Source: Dermatophagoides farinae (lineage: Eukaryota > Arthropoda > Arachnida > Sarcoptiformes > Pyroglyphidae). Taken from it: 64,000 nt of DNA. The notes under the pieces are model-generated. The model was not told where the DNA came from, ran no database searches, and saw nothing but the letters and a program-made list of their open reading frames with translations. Made by a program: the position numbers and the translations under genes. The DNA lies in the NCBI RefSeq assembly GCF_024713945.1, contig NC_134678.1, positions 5,270,001 to 5,334,000 of the forward strand. Reading direction: 5' to 3'. Each line of letters opens with the position of its first letter. Within the stretch, counting starts at the first letter, position 1. Shown here one piece after another: positions 1 through 12,007 of this stretch.

Positions 1-3000
1 GAAATTTTTATTTTTTATTTTTTTTTTGCAAACATTTACTTTTTTCAATGCCTTAAATTATTTTCCCTTAAATGTTTTTTCAAAGTAGATTTAAATCTTT
101 TTTCCCTTGAAATGAATAAATGAATCCATTTTGGCTTATATTTATAAAGCTGAATAACCTTAGCCTGGTTTTTTTTCTGTTTCTAATTCAAAAAAAAAAA
201 ATTGTCGTTTGTTTTAAGTGGATGATAATGAAGACGAAAAAGACTAATACACTCGGGTACAGGTCGTACCATGACTTTCAATGCATGTGTGTGTGTTTGT
301 GTTCTGCGTGTGACATCTATTATGATCTTTTTTTTGTTTTACTTTAATTCTTTCAGAAAAAGATAAACAAATCTATCCTTCAATAATCCTATCATATCCA
401 TCATCTTTTGTTAAGTTTAATGTGTTTTTTTCTTATTGTCAAATATATATATTGTATATTGTATACTGTAAACAATTGTTTCCTTGTTTTTTTTAAAAAT
501 TTTATAATTGTTCCACACAACAATATCACTTTCCGATTTGAATGAATCTACGATAATTGTGATGTTATATTGTATTATATTGTTTTTGTAATACTAAATT
601 AATAATAATGAGGAAGAAATAAAGAAAACAATAAACAAGAACGGAAAAAACTAATTATGAAAAAAAGGCCAAAACCATATATATTCATAATGATAATGAT
701 GTTGTCGATGATTATCATCGAATCAAAAAAAAAAAAAAGACAAAAGAAAATCTGTAAGTGTGCATTTTCGATTTGATTGAACAGAATGAAAAATAAAGAT
801 GATTTGTACGTCATATGTATTTTGTTGTTGTTGAATTATAATAATCGATTCGAGGTCATTTCATGTTCCATGATGATGATGATAATGATGATGATGACAA
901 TATTTGTCTATTGTGTCTAAAATGTTTGACAAGATAACAAAGACAACAACAACAACAAAAATTTATTTGGGAATGTGTCAACAACAACAAAATATATATT
1001 TCTTTTATTTAGCATTTATGAAACAATGTAATGAAGGTAACTTTTGATGAACAAACATACAAGGATTTCATGTATTAGGGCCAATTATCGATGATGATGA
1101 TGATGATGATGATGATGATAATGATGATGGCCATCAACATGACGGAACAAAAGACCTAACAATGATGAAAAACCCGAATGATTCAACAATTCTTTATCAA
1201 ATGAAATTTTTTTTTTCTTTGTTAAATTTAAATGGTCAGATCTATTATTTTCAGCATCACCATCACCATCACCATCATCGTCAGGGATTGTATTGATAAT
1301 GATGATCATCATCAATAACTACAAAAATACCTTAAAGTCTCTTTTTATACCGCGCGGCTTATACAAAAAAAGTATTATATACGAGGGCGCGGTATGCAAA
1401 CAAAAAAGTGTTTTTTTTTGTAGAAAAAACGACATGCTCGTTATAAACGAGACTTTAGGGTAATTGACGATCGAATAAAAGACCAATCTTTAGAAAAACA
1501 ACAATAACAACAACAATTTTTTTTATAAATTGTTGGAGCAATAATAATAATAATAATTGGATCAAAGCATCGAAAAATCGGACACAGATTTCTGAATGGT
1601 CAAATTTGCTTTTCTTTTTTTTTATTCATTGATGATGTTGTGACCAATTGATTGAATGATTGATTGATTGATTGGTCAGTCGTTCGGTCGATTGATCAAT
1701 TGTCTTGTGCATTGTATATATAAATTGGTAATATTTGAAAATTCAATGGCTTAAAATGAGCCCATTATTATGATTTTGATTTTTTTGTTGTTGTTGTTGT
1801 CTATTCATCAACTTTCATATAAAGATTCGATTCACCATCATCATCATCACAGTCACCATGATTGACGCCTTTCCGGTTGGCTTAAAGTTTTGGTCATTTG
1901 TATATGCTGGTAAAATAGCAACAACAACAACAACAACAACAAAAAAGTTGCAATATGAAATTCTTTTTTTTTCTTAAATGAAAAATTTCTTATTATTATT
2001 ATCATTGTTATTGTATCACATAGATATTGTGTGTGTGTGAAATTTTTTTTTTTTTTTGGATTTAAAAATAAAATAAAGAAAAAAAAATTCTCATAATTTT
2101 TCATTATATCCCTTGAAGTGTCAAAATTTGAATAGCCAATGATGACCACATTATTCGCTTGGCTACAAAACATATACACACACACACACACTACAATAAC
2201 ATAACAGAACTTTTTGTGAACAATTTCGATTTAGTTTGTTCTTTTGTTCCCTCTATATATAGTTCTCTCTCTTTCTGGCTCATGAATAAATTTTTTTCGT
2301 TTTTTTTTCGCTATCTTCTCATCAGCAGCAACAAGGTAATAACAACATTATAATCATATATATAATATATATCAACGATGATTTTGATCAACGTGGATAA
2401 AATTTTTTTTTGTATTAAGAATCATATATGAAAATAAGTGTGTTGAATAGGCAAGGTTTGAATGAAAAATGATCATTTTTTTTTGTCGTTACGTTTCATT
2501 TCATTTCTATACGAATGGGAATTGAATCTCTGAGTGTAAATGTCATGTGGGAATATTTTTTTTTTTTTTAGTGATCATCATCATTATCAACATAATGGCG
2601 CCCACACACACACATGTAGACCAGTTTTGTTTTCATTTTCGAAAAAAAAGAATAACTACTATTCGAGGTTCCTTTTTGTTTCGTTTGAAATTGATTTTAT
2701 TTTAGATTTTCATGTTTTTCCTCATAATAACGAAAAGAAAAAAAACGATCAAAATGTGTCGTTGTCATTTGAATTTGGAAATTAAATTATCACACACACA
2801 CACACACACACATACAAATAGATAGTCGATATTCTAGGATGAAAGAGAAAATAACATTTTTTCCATTACATCATCATCATCATCATCAATGTTTTTTCCT
2901 CGTAATTGCTTTAATAAGATAGTAAGATTATGTGAAAATTACAAATCAGAAAGGAATTTAGAAATGTATGTCTTTTATACGAAAAACTCATGAACGCAAA

Positions 3001-6000
3001 TCATATCTACCATACAATGATTTCAAAATACTGATGACGTGAGAGATGTTATTTGCTAACACACAGTCTTTAGATCAAGAGGAAATTAATTTTAACAAAA
3101 AGTTTTCATATTTGATTAGATGAACTAAGAATCGATTATGCCGATAATGATGTGATAATTGAAATAATCATAATATATATTAACCAGATTGAATTCATCA
3201 TACATCCGTTATATTTCCCTATTTGAAATTGGCCTTTGAAAACAAAACATGATTTTCCCAATAATGACATTAAAAGGTCAAGTATGAAAAAAAATGAATA
3301 GGAAATTTTCATTGAAGTGACAACAACAATAATAATAATAAGTTATCAAAATTTGTTCATGAAAACATTTGGTGAATTTTCATATATGATGATGATGATG
3401 ATGATGAATAAACTAAACCAAATGGCAAAAAATCTAATTAATCTAGTAACTTGTATCATCATCATCATCATAATCATGACTTTTAAGATGATGAACAATA
3501 CAATACAATTCTTCTTTCGATTTATGTTTGTTGTAATATTTAACATCCTTTAGTTATGAATTTGTTTGGTGTGTTCATCATCATCATTATCATCATTATC
3601 ATAATCAACATATATGTCCTTCTATAATTGCTACTATATGACAAGGTCTAAGTGATTTTTTGAGTGTATGTGTATGTTCAAAAACAAGATATTTTGTTCA
3701 ATAAAATGTCATGACAATGATATAATAATCGTGTGCAATACATGTTATAATTATACACACATGTCATCATCGTATACTATGATTATGATGATGATAATGA
3801 TGAGGATCAACATTGACAATAACAACAACAACAACAAGATTTGACCGCTATTTTAATTGCATTCACTATTGCACAGCACATTAGGAATGTTATAATCATC
3901 CAATAGAAATGATCCATGTCAAATGTTAATCGAAAATCGATAGATTTATATTTCAATGATCATTTTTTTCAAAAAAAAAAATAAAATAACTTTTGATGGC
4001 ATTTGAAGGTTGACATAAATGAATTATAGTTTGTCGCCAAAACTAAAAATTCTTTCTTGTTTTATAGCGCAGAAAAAAATAGTTTTTTTTAATTAGATTA
4101 GGTCAAAATGATAATGTAGAACAAAAAAAAGAAATATGAATTATAGCTGGTTGATTAAAGGTGATTTGGAAAACTGAATTACTTGAACGAAAGTTAATTT
4201 GATTTGGTGACAAAATCAAAAAAAAAAAAAAACGTTTGATATGTCTGTGTTAATCAATCTTCACTGTGTATGAGTGTGTGTGTGTGCTGATCATTAACCT
4301 GATTGATGTCAATTCGAACTCGATTATCTATCAAAAATTAATTTTATCCTAACTTTTTACGTAGATAAAAGTGTGTGCTGATGTGTGTTAAATCTTTTGT
4401 TGATTACTTATGTGTTCCCATTTTTGGTCTTTTATTCGATTTTTGTTTTCATTTTTCCACTAGATTTAAGATTGAAGCAAAGAAAAAAAAAGATTAAAAG
4501 ATTTACTTTAGTTCGATAAATTTAACTTCGGAAAAAAAATTCGCATTTTTTCTCGTTAACTTTAGTTTTTGTTGTTGTTGTTGATACAAATTTGTGATGT
4601 GATGCTTTTATTTATTATTTGATGATTTGAAAAATTGTTAAATTCATCATAAGCGGTCCATTTTCCCTATTGTGTGTGTGTATGTGTGTTTGTAAATTGT
4701 TGAAACATCAATAAAAGTCATAAAGAAAACAAAAATAAAATCCGATTCGTTTAATATAAACAATTCACTTTGTTTGAATGAAAAGACAATGATAATAATA
4801 ATAATAAAAAGTGGATGAATGGAATAAATCATATCATTGATTCAATCAAATCAAAAAAAAAAGATTTATAATCTAAATGTGTACGCACATATGATGATGA
4901 TGATTGATATGAGATCGATTGAATTTCAGTTTTGATTGTTGACCTTTCTATCGAAATAACAGATCCACATTTAGTGTAGTGTTTTTTATTCGTGTTTAGA
5001 CAATTATTCAGCAATAGAAGAACAAAAAAAAAATCAATCGTCAACAAATTAAATCGATTGATTTAAAATATCATCCGAATAGCTGATTTATTCAAACGAA
5101 TTTTACAATAAAAATGATTGCAAACAAAAAAAAAAATTCCTCCTTCACCAAAAAAGATTAAGAGAACATATGGGATTGGCTTGCCGTCATTATCATCATT
5201 GGTCACCGATCCAAATTCATATATTAACAACAACAATAACAAAAGTAAAAAACAAAATCATCATAGATGATGATGATGATGAATCAAACAAGCCTAAGCC
5301 TAGCCTATTGAAAATGATTTTTTCCTTGATTATATTTAATTCATATTCAACCTAGATTTTTATTTACTATCCATCACATAAACTTATTGTTTTTAATTAA
5401 CATGAACATTTATCATTATGAGAATTATTTTATTGATTGATTGATTGATGATTTCATTATCAGGAAAAAGGAAAAAACTTTGTGATTGAACTACCATGTT
5501 TGCAGGATATATAGAATCCGACAGATCATTGGCCTTAAAAGAAGAAACAATGATTTTCTTTTACGTTGTTTCTTGAAACATTAACAGTTTGTTTCAGTTA
5601 TTTTCAGATATGTCATATGGATTTTTTGTTTGTTTGTTCTTTAAACAGAACGGAAGTGTTTATCATTCAGGATAGAAAAACAAAACAAAACAAAACAAAA
5701 AAACATTTCACACTTGATCATCGTTTGTATATATACAATTTGTTGTTTTGTCAACATTTTTTGTTCACACACACACACAAAATATCTAGTAAAGTACTGG
5801 ACAGCGCCCAAAATATGGACAACAATCTAAATGTCTACTACTTGTAAATAAACAGATAAATTAGAAAAATTTTTTTCCCAACGAAAAAAAATACCTCGAG
5901 TTTGTGGTTTTCCTTTTCATTCATGATTCACATCCGATAAATTCATTCATTCATTTAATCTAATGGAAATGAAACAAAAAAAAATTTAGAAACAAACATA

Positions 6001-6683
6001 TCACCCAAAACTACTAACAAGATTAGATTCTACATTCACACATTTAATTTCAATTAATTTTAATTATGACTGGTATCCAATTATGGATCTTCATCATCAT
6101 CATCATATATAGATGATAATTAAAATGAATGAATTGTCTACATCATACAGATGTCGGTAAAAAATAAAATATAGATGTTCACCACAAAATAAAATGAACC
6201 ATTATGAATCATGTATATATGTTTTCGTGATTTGAATGATTATTAAGAAAAAAAAATCTGACAATCATGAAAAAACAAAGAACAAATGAAATGAAAGTTT
6301 TTGTACGTTCATCAAAAATATTTGAATATATTATTTCTTTTTATTATTTATCGACACGATTTAAATCGCCGTGCATAAGTTGACTTTGTGTAGAATCCTT
6401 TGTGTTTACACTCTGCAAATAAAAGTACTTGTATTGTATAAACAAATTACAAATATACGAAATCAAAACGACAGAGTAAACACGTGATTGAAGGAAACAT
6501 AGAACCCGAATATCAGTATCATATGTACGCTATTTATTTCATTTTTTTTCGATTTTCATTTTGTTAATTTAAATATTTTTTAAATTTTAATTTGCAAATC
6601 AAAGTCAAATAATTTCGTTGTTATTGTCCATCCATTATCAATATAGTCAACGTGATATAATTTCGAATATTAATTCATCAATC
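1..6683. other. Gene-poor AT-rich DNA with triplet and CA tracts
   Basis: No reading frame here has codon use, domain or splice context that I can support as a gene. The stretch is dominated by poly-A/T runs, ATG/CAT triplet tracts (for example around 1090-1120 and 1255-1280), CAA/GTT tracts (for example around 1917-1942) and CA dinucleotide tracts (around 2167-2190 and 2791-2811). The short open frames present are translations of these tracts, giving runs of Met, Ile, His or Asp depending on frame. The one discrete structure is the TIR element at 1328-1462, listed separately. The last 300 bases may hold the promoter of the zinc-finger gene, but no clear TATA box is visible. Confidence 0.7.
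1328..1462. mobile_element. Short TIR element (MITE-like) with nested inverted repeat
   Basis: The outer arms CCTTAAAGTCTC (from 1330) and GAGACTTTAGGG (to 1460) are inverted repeats with one mismatch, and similarity extends inward (CTTTTTATA against TATAAACGAG on the other side). TA dinucleotides flank both ends at 1328-1329 and 1461-1462, as expected for a TA target-site duplication of the Tc1/mariner superfamily. A second inner pair, TACCGCGC and GCGCGGTA, makes the element a nested hairpin and is strikingly GC-rich against its surroundings. At 131 bases with no coding capacity it fits a non-autonomous MITE. The superfamily is inferred from the TA ends only. Confidence 0.6.
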
Positions 6684-7067
6684 ATGCCCAGAATAAATTG
6701 GAAAAACTCACCATTTGCTGAACTCGAGAAAAAATTGAACCAACGAAGCAATATCTTGAGACGAAATGTTGGCAAACTGACGGCGGAAGAAATTGACAAA
6801 TATTTCCCGAAAGGTATATGTGGATTTGAAGGCTGTGAAACAAAACTGTCAAATCTCAGTTGCTTGAAAAGACACATCGAAATGAAGCATACAGCACTTT
6901 ATCAACAATTAACGTAAATAAATTTATAATATCTGTCTTTTGTGTTTAATTATTTAATTCAAATAAATTTGTTTTACAGATCCGACGAAATCGCTGGTCC
7001 ATCTAGCCAGGATGTCGCTGGTCCATCTAGCCAGGATATCGCTGGTCCATCTTGCCAGGATAATTAA
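6684..7067 (+). CDS. Small C2H2 zinc-finger protein with C-terminal octapeptide repeats
   Basis: Two-exon model: 6684-6913 and 6980-7067, with a 66-base GT..AG intron. The start is the first ATG of the frame (6684); the open frame extends upstream without another ATG. The roughly 105-residue product begins with a basic segment and carries one C2H2 finger with C-x4-C-x12-H-x4-H spacing (Cys in CGFEGC, His in RHIEMKH) at about residues 50-75. After the intron the frame reads three copies of an eight-residue unit, IAGPSSQD, and stops at TAA. The splice restores the frame exactly through the repeats, which supports the model. No family member is recognised; a single non-canonical finger could bind nucleic acid or protein. 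It stands alone in about 12 kb of otherwise empty DNA. It could be a lineage-specific gene or a fragment of a mobile-element protein. Confidence 0.6.
6990..7061 (+). repeat. Coding tandem repeat, 3 x 24 bp
   Basis: Three in-frame 24-base units (6990-7013, 7014-7037, 7038-7061) differ at only a few positions. They encode the IAGPSSQD-type octapeptides at the C terminus of the zinc-finger protein. Near identity suggests recent duplication and likely copy-number variation. Confidence 0.85.
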
Positions 7068-10000
7068 ACAATCGAAAATTTTTATTTACACAAAATTACT
7101 GCGAGTACTCACGATTATTGCGTGTACTACGACTATATTCCACACAAAAAATACTTTTTTTACTATGTAATCTTTTTTTTTGAAATAAAAGGAAATGAAC
7201 AAACAAATGATAAGTTTTTTTTTTAATTAAAAAAAAATCCATTACAATGGATAGCATTTGAATTTAAAAGCGATAAAATTCTCAAATAATCATTTTTAAA
7301 AAAAAACATGTTTTTTAGACTTAAGAATCCTACAAGATTTACATACACAAACAAACACACAAAAGAACCAAACTCAATTTAATCGTTTTTTCATTGTATT
7401 CACTGATAAACAATGATGAACATTGTCATCACCAATGAGACATTGAAAAAAACTAGTTTATTATCATTTTTTTTATCCAATCAGAAAAAAATGATGGTGA
7501 TTATCATATATATGATCATCACCATAACAATAATGATAATGATGATAATCAGAGAAAAAGCAAAAGGATTCACACACATCATCACTGAAAAAAATCATTC
7601 CATCACGCGCATCAATGTTTGCGTATAAATGTATCAAAATGAATGAACTAAGATTGTTCCTTTCGTGAATTTCGTTGTTGAATGAAACAAACAAAATGAA
7701 AATTGTCCACACACACACACAAATACAATAGGTCATTCAAACACACACACACAGGATACACAAACACCGAGTAACAAAAAAATTTCTAATCAACCACAAT
7801 GATAACTATAATCATATTGTGTGAATGATGAAAGGAAAATTTTCTATTTAGGATTGTCAGTATTTCATTTTCGTTGCTGTTCCTGATTTTTTTTTCACCT
7901 TTTTTATAATCTTGATGAAAGTGAAAAATCATACCACGTTTGATTGTGATCGAATTGACAAACAACAGCAACGTTCCAAAAAAAATGCTCGAGAAATTAT
8001 TCGATCGATAGAAAAAAAGGAAGAAAAAAAGACAAAAAAAATACAAAGACTACTACTACCACCATTATTATTTGGTTGTCAAATTTGCTTCCGATTTGCT
8101 TTCTCTATTTGTCATGAAACAAGTTAAATGATTATCATCACCATCATTATCATTATATTCGTTCAGTGAATAAAGTATTTAGCTAAATATATTAGTGAAA
8201 TTTCATTTGATCAGATATATATCATAATAATTCACCAATCACGAAAAGCATCAGCCATCATCAAAACACAACAATCAAATCAATCAATCAATCAATATTT
8301 GATTGAATCGTAAAATTCGAATTTTCATTTTCATGCATTTCATTATGAATACACGCAACAATAATAATACCATATATAATAGTAAGTAATGACGAAGAGC
8401 ATTTGAAAAATCATCAAAAATAGATTTGAGAATTATTTGAACTTTTTCATTTGTTAGGAAGTTTGATGATTATTCTTCGATCAATTTTTTTTGTTCATCA
8501 AGGAAAAAATACAAATTTTTGTTTTTGTATAAAGGAAACAGAGAACAAAAAATAATGGCCAAATACTTTACATATATATCCGTTTTAAGTGGAAAAAAAA
8601 GAGAAAAGATCAAAAACTAATGAAGCGAATCATTGATTTGTTTTTTTCTTTAGTATATTTTTATTTATTTAATATGTCGACTGTTTCCCAAACAACAAAA
8701 CTTCTCAAATTTCTGGATATATTAAATTTAATCCATGATCGTAGTAATATTACATTTGGTTATTTCATTTTGGAATTATCATTCAAATTGTATTGTTCCC
8801 GTATGGCATTTCAATCTATTTAATTATTTCTGTGATAGTAAATTCAACTATCTGAAACTACATAGAATGAATAAATTAATTGAAATGGATTTTTTTTTAA
8901 TATTAACAACTCGCTAAACTCACGATATGATTTTTCCGCATTCTTTGAATATTTAAAACATTCTTTTAGCCCCTATTTACTAAAATCATAGCCTCATCTC
9001 ATATCTTGATTATTATTAAAATTTTGACTGTGATGATAAACAGAATTGTGCCAACTAATTCATCCTAGTTAGTGAATAAGGTCAGCCACCATCATCATTA
9101 TATCAATATATTATAATCTTGAGCGACAACAATCCTGTTGTTGATGTTCATACACATTCATATGATAAACAAATAATTCCGGTCTTATTATTATTTAGAT
9201 GGCCGCGGTAGGTCAATGTATAAACTGTATAGTATGTTGATGGCTGATTTATGAGGATCATAAGGAGGTCTTTGCCGATAAGTTTCTCTTTTTTTTTGGT
9301 GTTGTATAAGATGTATGTTTGTGTTATGGAAATCAACCGAAACGCTAATGGGTCATCAAGAACATGAACAAGTCTATGGTTGTCTGCTATAGCAAAACAT
9401 AGTTCTTTTGTTTATTTGAAAAAAGGATTCTTCATTTACTAGATCCATGGTGATGTTGATGTTGATAGTGGTGGTTGTTGTGATGTGACCTGGAATCTGA
9501 TGATCATGCATGGTTATGATGTTAAAAACTTGTTGATCTTTTACCTTGACCACATAGCATCGAACCACAGAAATTTTGTTGTTGTTGTTGTCTATGTGTG
9601 TATGGAGAACAAATTATTTATTCAACAAACGAACAAGTTTGCAGTTGTAATATATATAAATACAAGAACCATGCTCAAAAATTCGAATCCAGTTATCCTT
9701 CTTTTTTTCAATGATTGTCGGTCGTATATATAAAAAAAATGTTCGTAACTTCGACAACAATTTTTTTTTATTTTCCTGTTTCAATTTCTGGCGCAATATC
9801 AAAAAGATCAAGTTCAATTGAATAATTTTTCATTTGTCGAATAAAGGTTTTGTTGTTGTTGTTGTTAATTGAAAATCCGTGCCACCATCATCAATCGAAT
9901 TGCTCATTGGTTAAAGCGGTTTCTTTCTCTCTCTCTCTCTCTCTCTGTCTCTTTCTTGTAAGATCGAATCAATCAAAATCTTGAAAAAAAGAAATAATTA

Positions 10001-12007
10001 TTCGTTTGATTCCGATTCGAATGAATGAATATCAAATCAATTTTTAATCATTTCAAATGGAAAAAAAATTGACCGAAAACATCACCTGTTTTTACTTGTA
10101 AATAATTATCCATTTTGAAATAGTTTTGATGAACAAATTGTAACACATTATCCATTATACAAAATGTACCTGTCTGTTTTGTTTTGTTTCCATTTTTTTT
10201 GGCATATACAAATTTTCATGCATGAATTTGAATAAAACGAATACACCTGTGATATTTTTACATTTATTGTTGCAATATATAGAACAAAAAAAAAGAAAAA
10301 AAAGCAGGAAAAATTTGTTTCAGTTTATGTTTTGAATATTTATTATGTAAAGGGAAAGACAATGTTGAGCAATTCTTTCATTTTTTTCTTCATCATTCAT
10401 TGTCCGAAATTTTTTTTCTCTAATACTTGTCTAGCCCCCTTTTTTTCAATGTTATTCGATGATCGACATACAACGTGAACGATGTTTTTGCTTATTTGTA
10501 TGTATTAAATGCAAAATAATAATAGTGGTTTTCCCGGTATCATCATCATGTCCGCTGACGACAATGTTCGATAACCTGTGTAGTATGTTGTTCATTATTT
10601 AGTTACAACAAAATACCATCTACTATATCATAACAGAAAAAAATATTGTTCAAATCGATTTCAGATCGAATCGATGCATAACATTAAAATCATAATCAAT
10701 AGAGAAGGAAGAAAACAAATATAAATGCATCCGGAAATTAAAACATTTTTGTCCCTCACCTCCTCAGATAAAAAAAAAGATTTTTATCATGGTAATGTCA
10801 TGACGATAAATGAGGAAAAAAACCCAAATTAAAAAAGAAAAACATGAATCAAACATATCCGTCTTTATGTTATATCACCATGAAATGAAACCATGTTGAT
10901 GATGAAAACGAGACAAAAATTATTTTTGCCTTAAATCGATATTCGGTTTTTTTTTGTTACCAGTATTAGGATGAAGATATAATAATACATCTACTGAGGA
11001 GTATCTCATTCTTTCTTTTTTAGATTCGAATATATGGTCAAATCTATCCATCTCTATCAATCTCTATCGATGATGGCTTGTTGTTGTTGTTGATTTGGCC
11101 AACAGATTATGAAAAAATCATTTGGTGATGATAATGATGTTTATTTTTAGTCCATCCATGTGGCTACAATCATTTTAATAATTTTTTTTTTACTTTTTTT
11201 CTTAGACTTTTTTTGGATTATTGATCATCATCATCATCATCATCATGAAGTATATGATGCGGCGTGGTTCGTTCTTATTTGTTTGGCTATTTTTTTTTCA
11301 TTGTTTGTCTACCAGGATCCTGATGATGATGATGATGATGATGATGATGGTAATATTTGCCAGTACAGACATCCATAATAATGCTATGATGATGATGATG
11401 ATGTCATTTCTTATTTCAGCCATGTCGTTATACTGTGAGGGCAGATCCCTGAAAATGTCAAATTGAACGTTGTTATTTTTTTTTTTTTTTTAGTCCTCAT
11501 CTATATTTTCGATATTTATAAATGATCTTACAACGTTTGTATATTTGTAACTATTCAAAACTAATAATAGTTATTTCTGTTTTGTTTTCCACTTCTGCCC
11601 ATCATGAATACGAAAGAACGAAGAAGAAAGAAATTCGTTATGGATATTCAACATTGTTTGTTTTGTTTTGTTTGTCAGGCTTGAAATTCAATCTTTTGGA
11701 ATTCATTCATTATGATTCATTTATCAATGTGTAAAATTTATTTAGTTGAAAAAGAAATATTAAAACCACAATATATTATACAAACATGATTGGCCGAGAA
11801 AAAAAAATTGTTAAATAAATAATTATCATTTCTAAACAAATTTAAATATGAACGGAAAAAAAATCAATATTCAATGAGCCAGCAAAGCTTAACCATGAAA
11901 AAAAATTGATAAATAATAAAATTATTCAATCAAAAAAAAAAAAAAAAAAAAAGAAAAATTCAAATTGGTCAACATCTAAAGTTTATATTCTAAACTAAAA
12001 AAAGTGA
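7068..12007. other. Intergenic AT-rich DNA, no supported gene
   Basis: I see only triplet tracts, CA tracts (around 7709-7755), a short TC tract (around 9928-9947) and poly-A/T. An open frame around 11220-11378 reads either as poly-Met or as a hydrophobic stretch followed by poly-Asp, depending on frame, because an ATG tract runs through it; I do not call it. The last few hundred bases are the presumed 3' flank of the minus-strand PTB gene. Confidence 0.6.

Noticed and set aside
1085-1315. Minus-strand frame with a long His run
   Set aside because: The run comes from an ATG/CAT tract and the rest has no coding character.
11160-11466. Overlapping frames, one poly-Met and one hydrophobic then poly-Asp with a TM-like segment
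   Set aside because: Both depend on an ATG tract; splice and start context are lacking, so neither frame is preferred.
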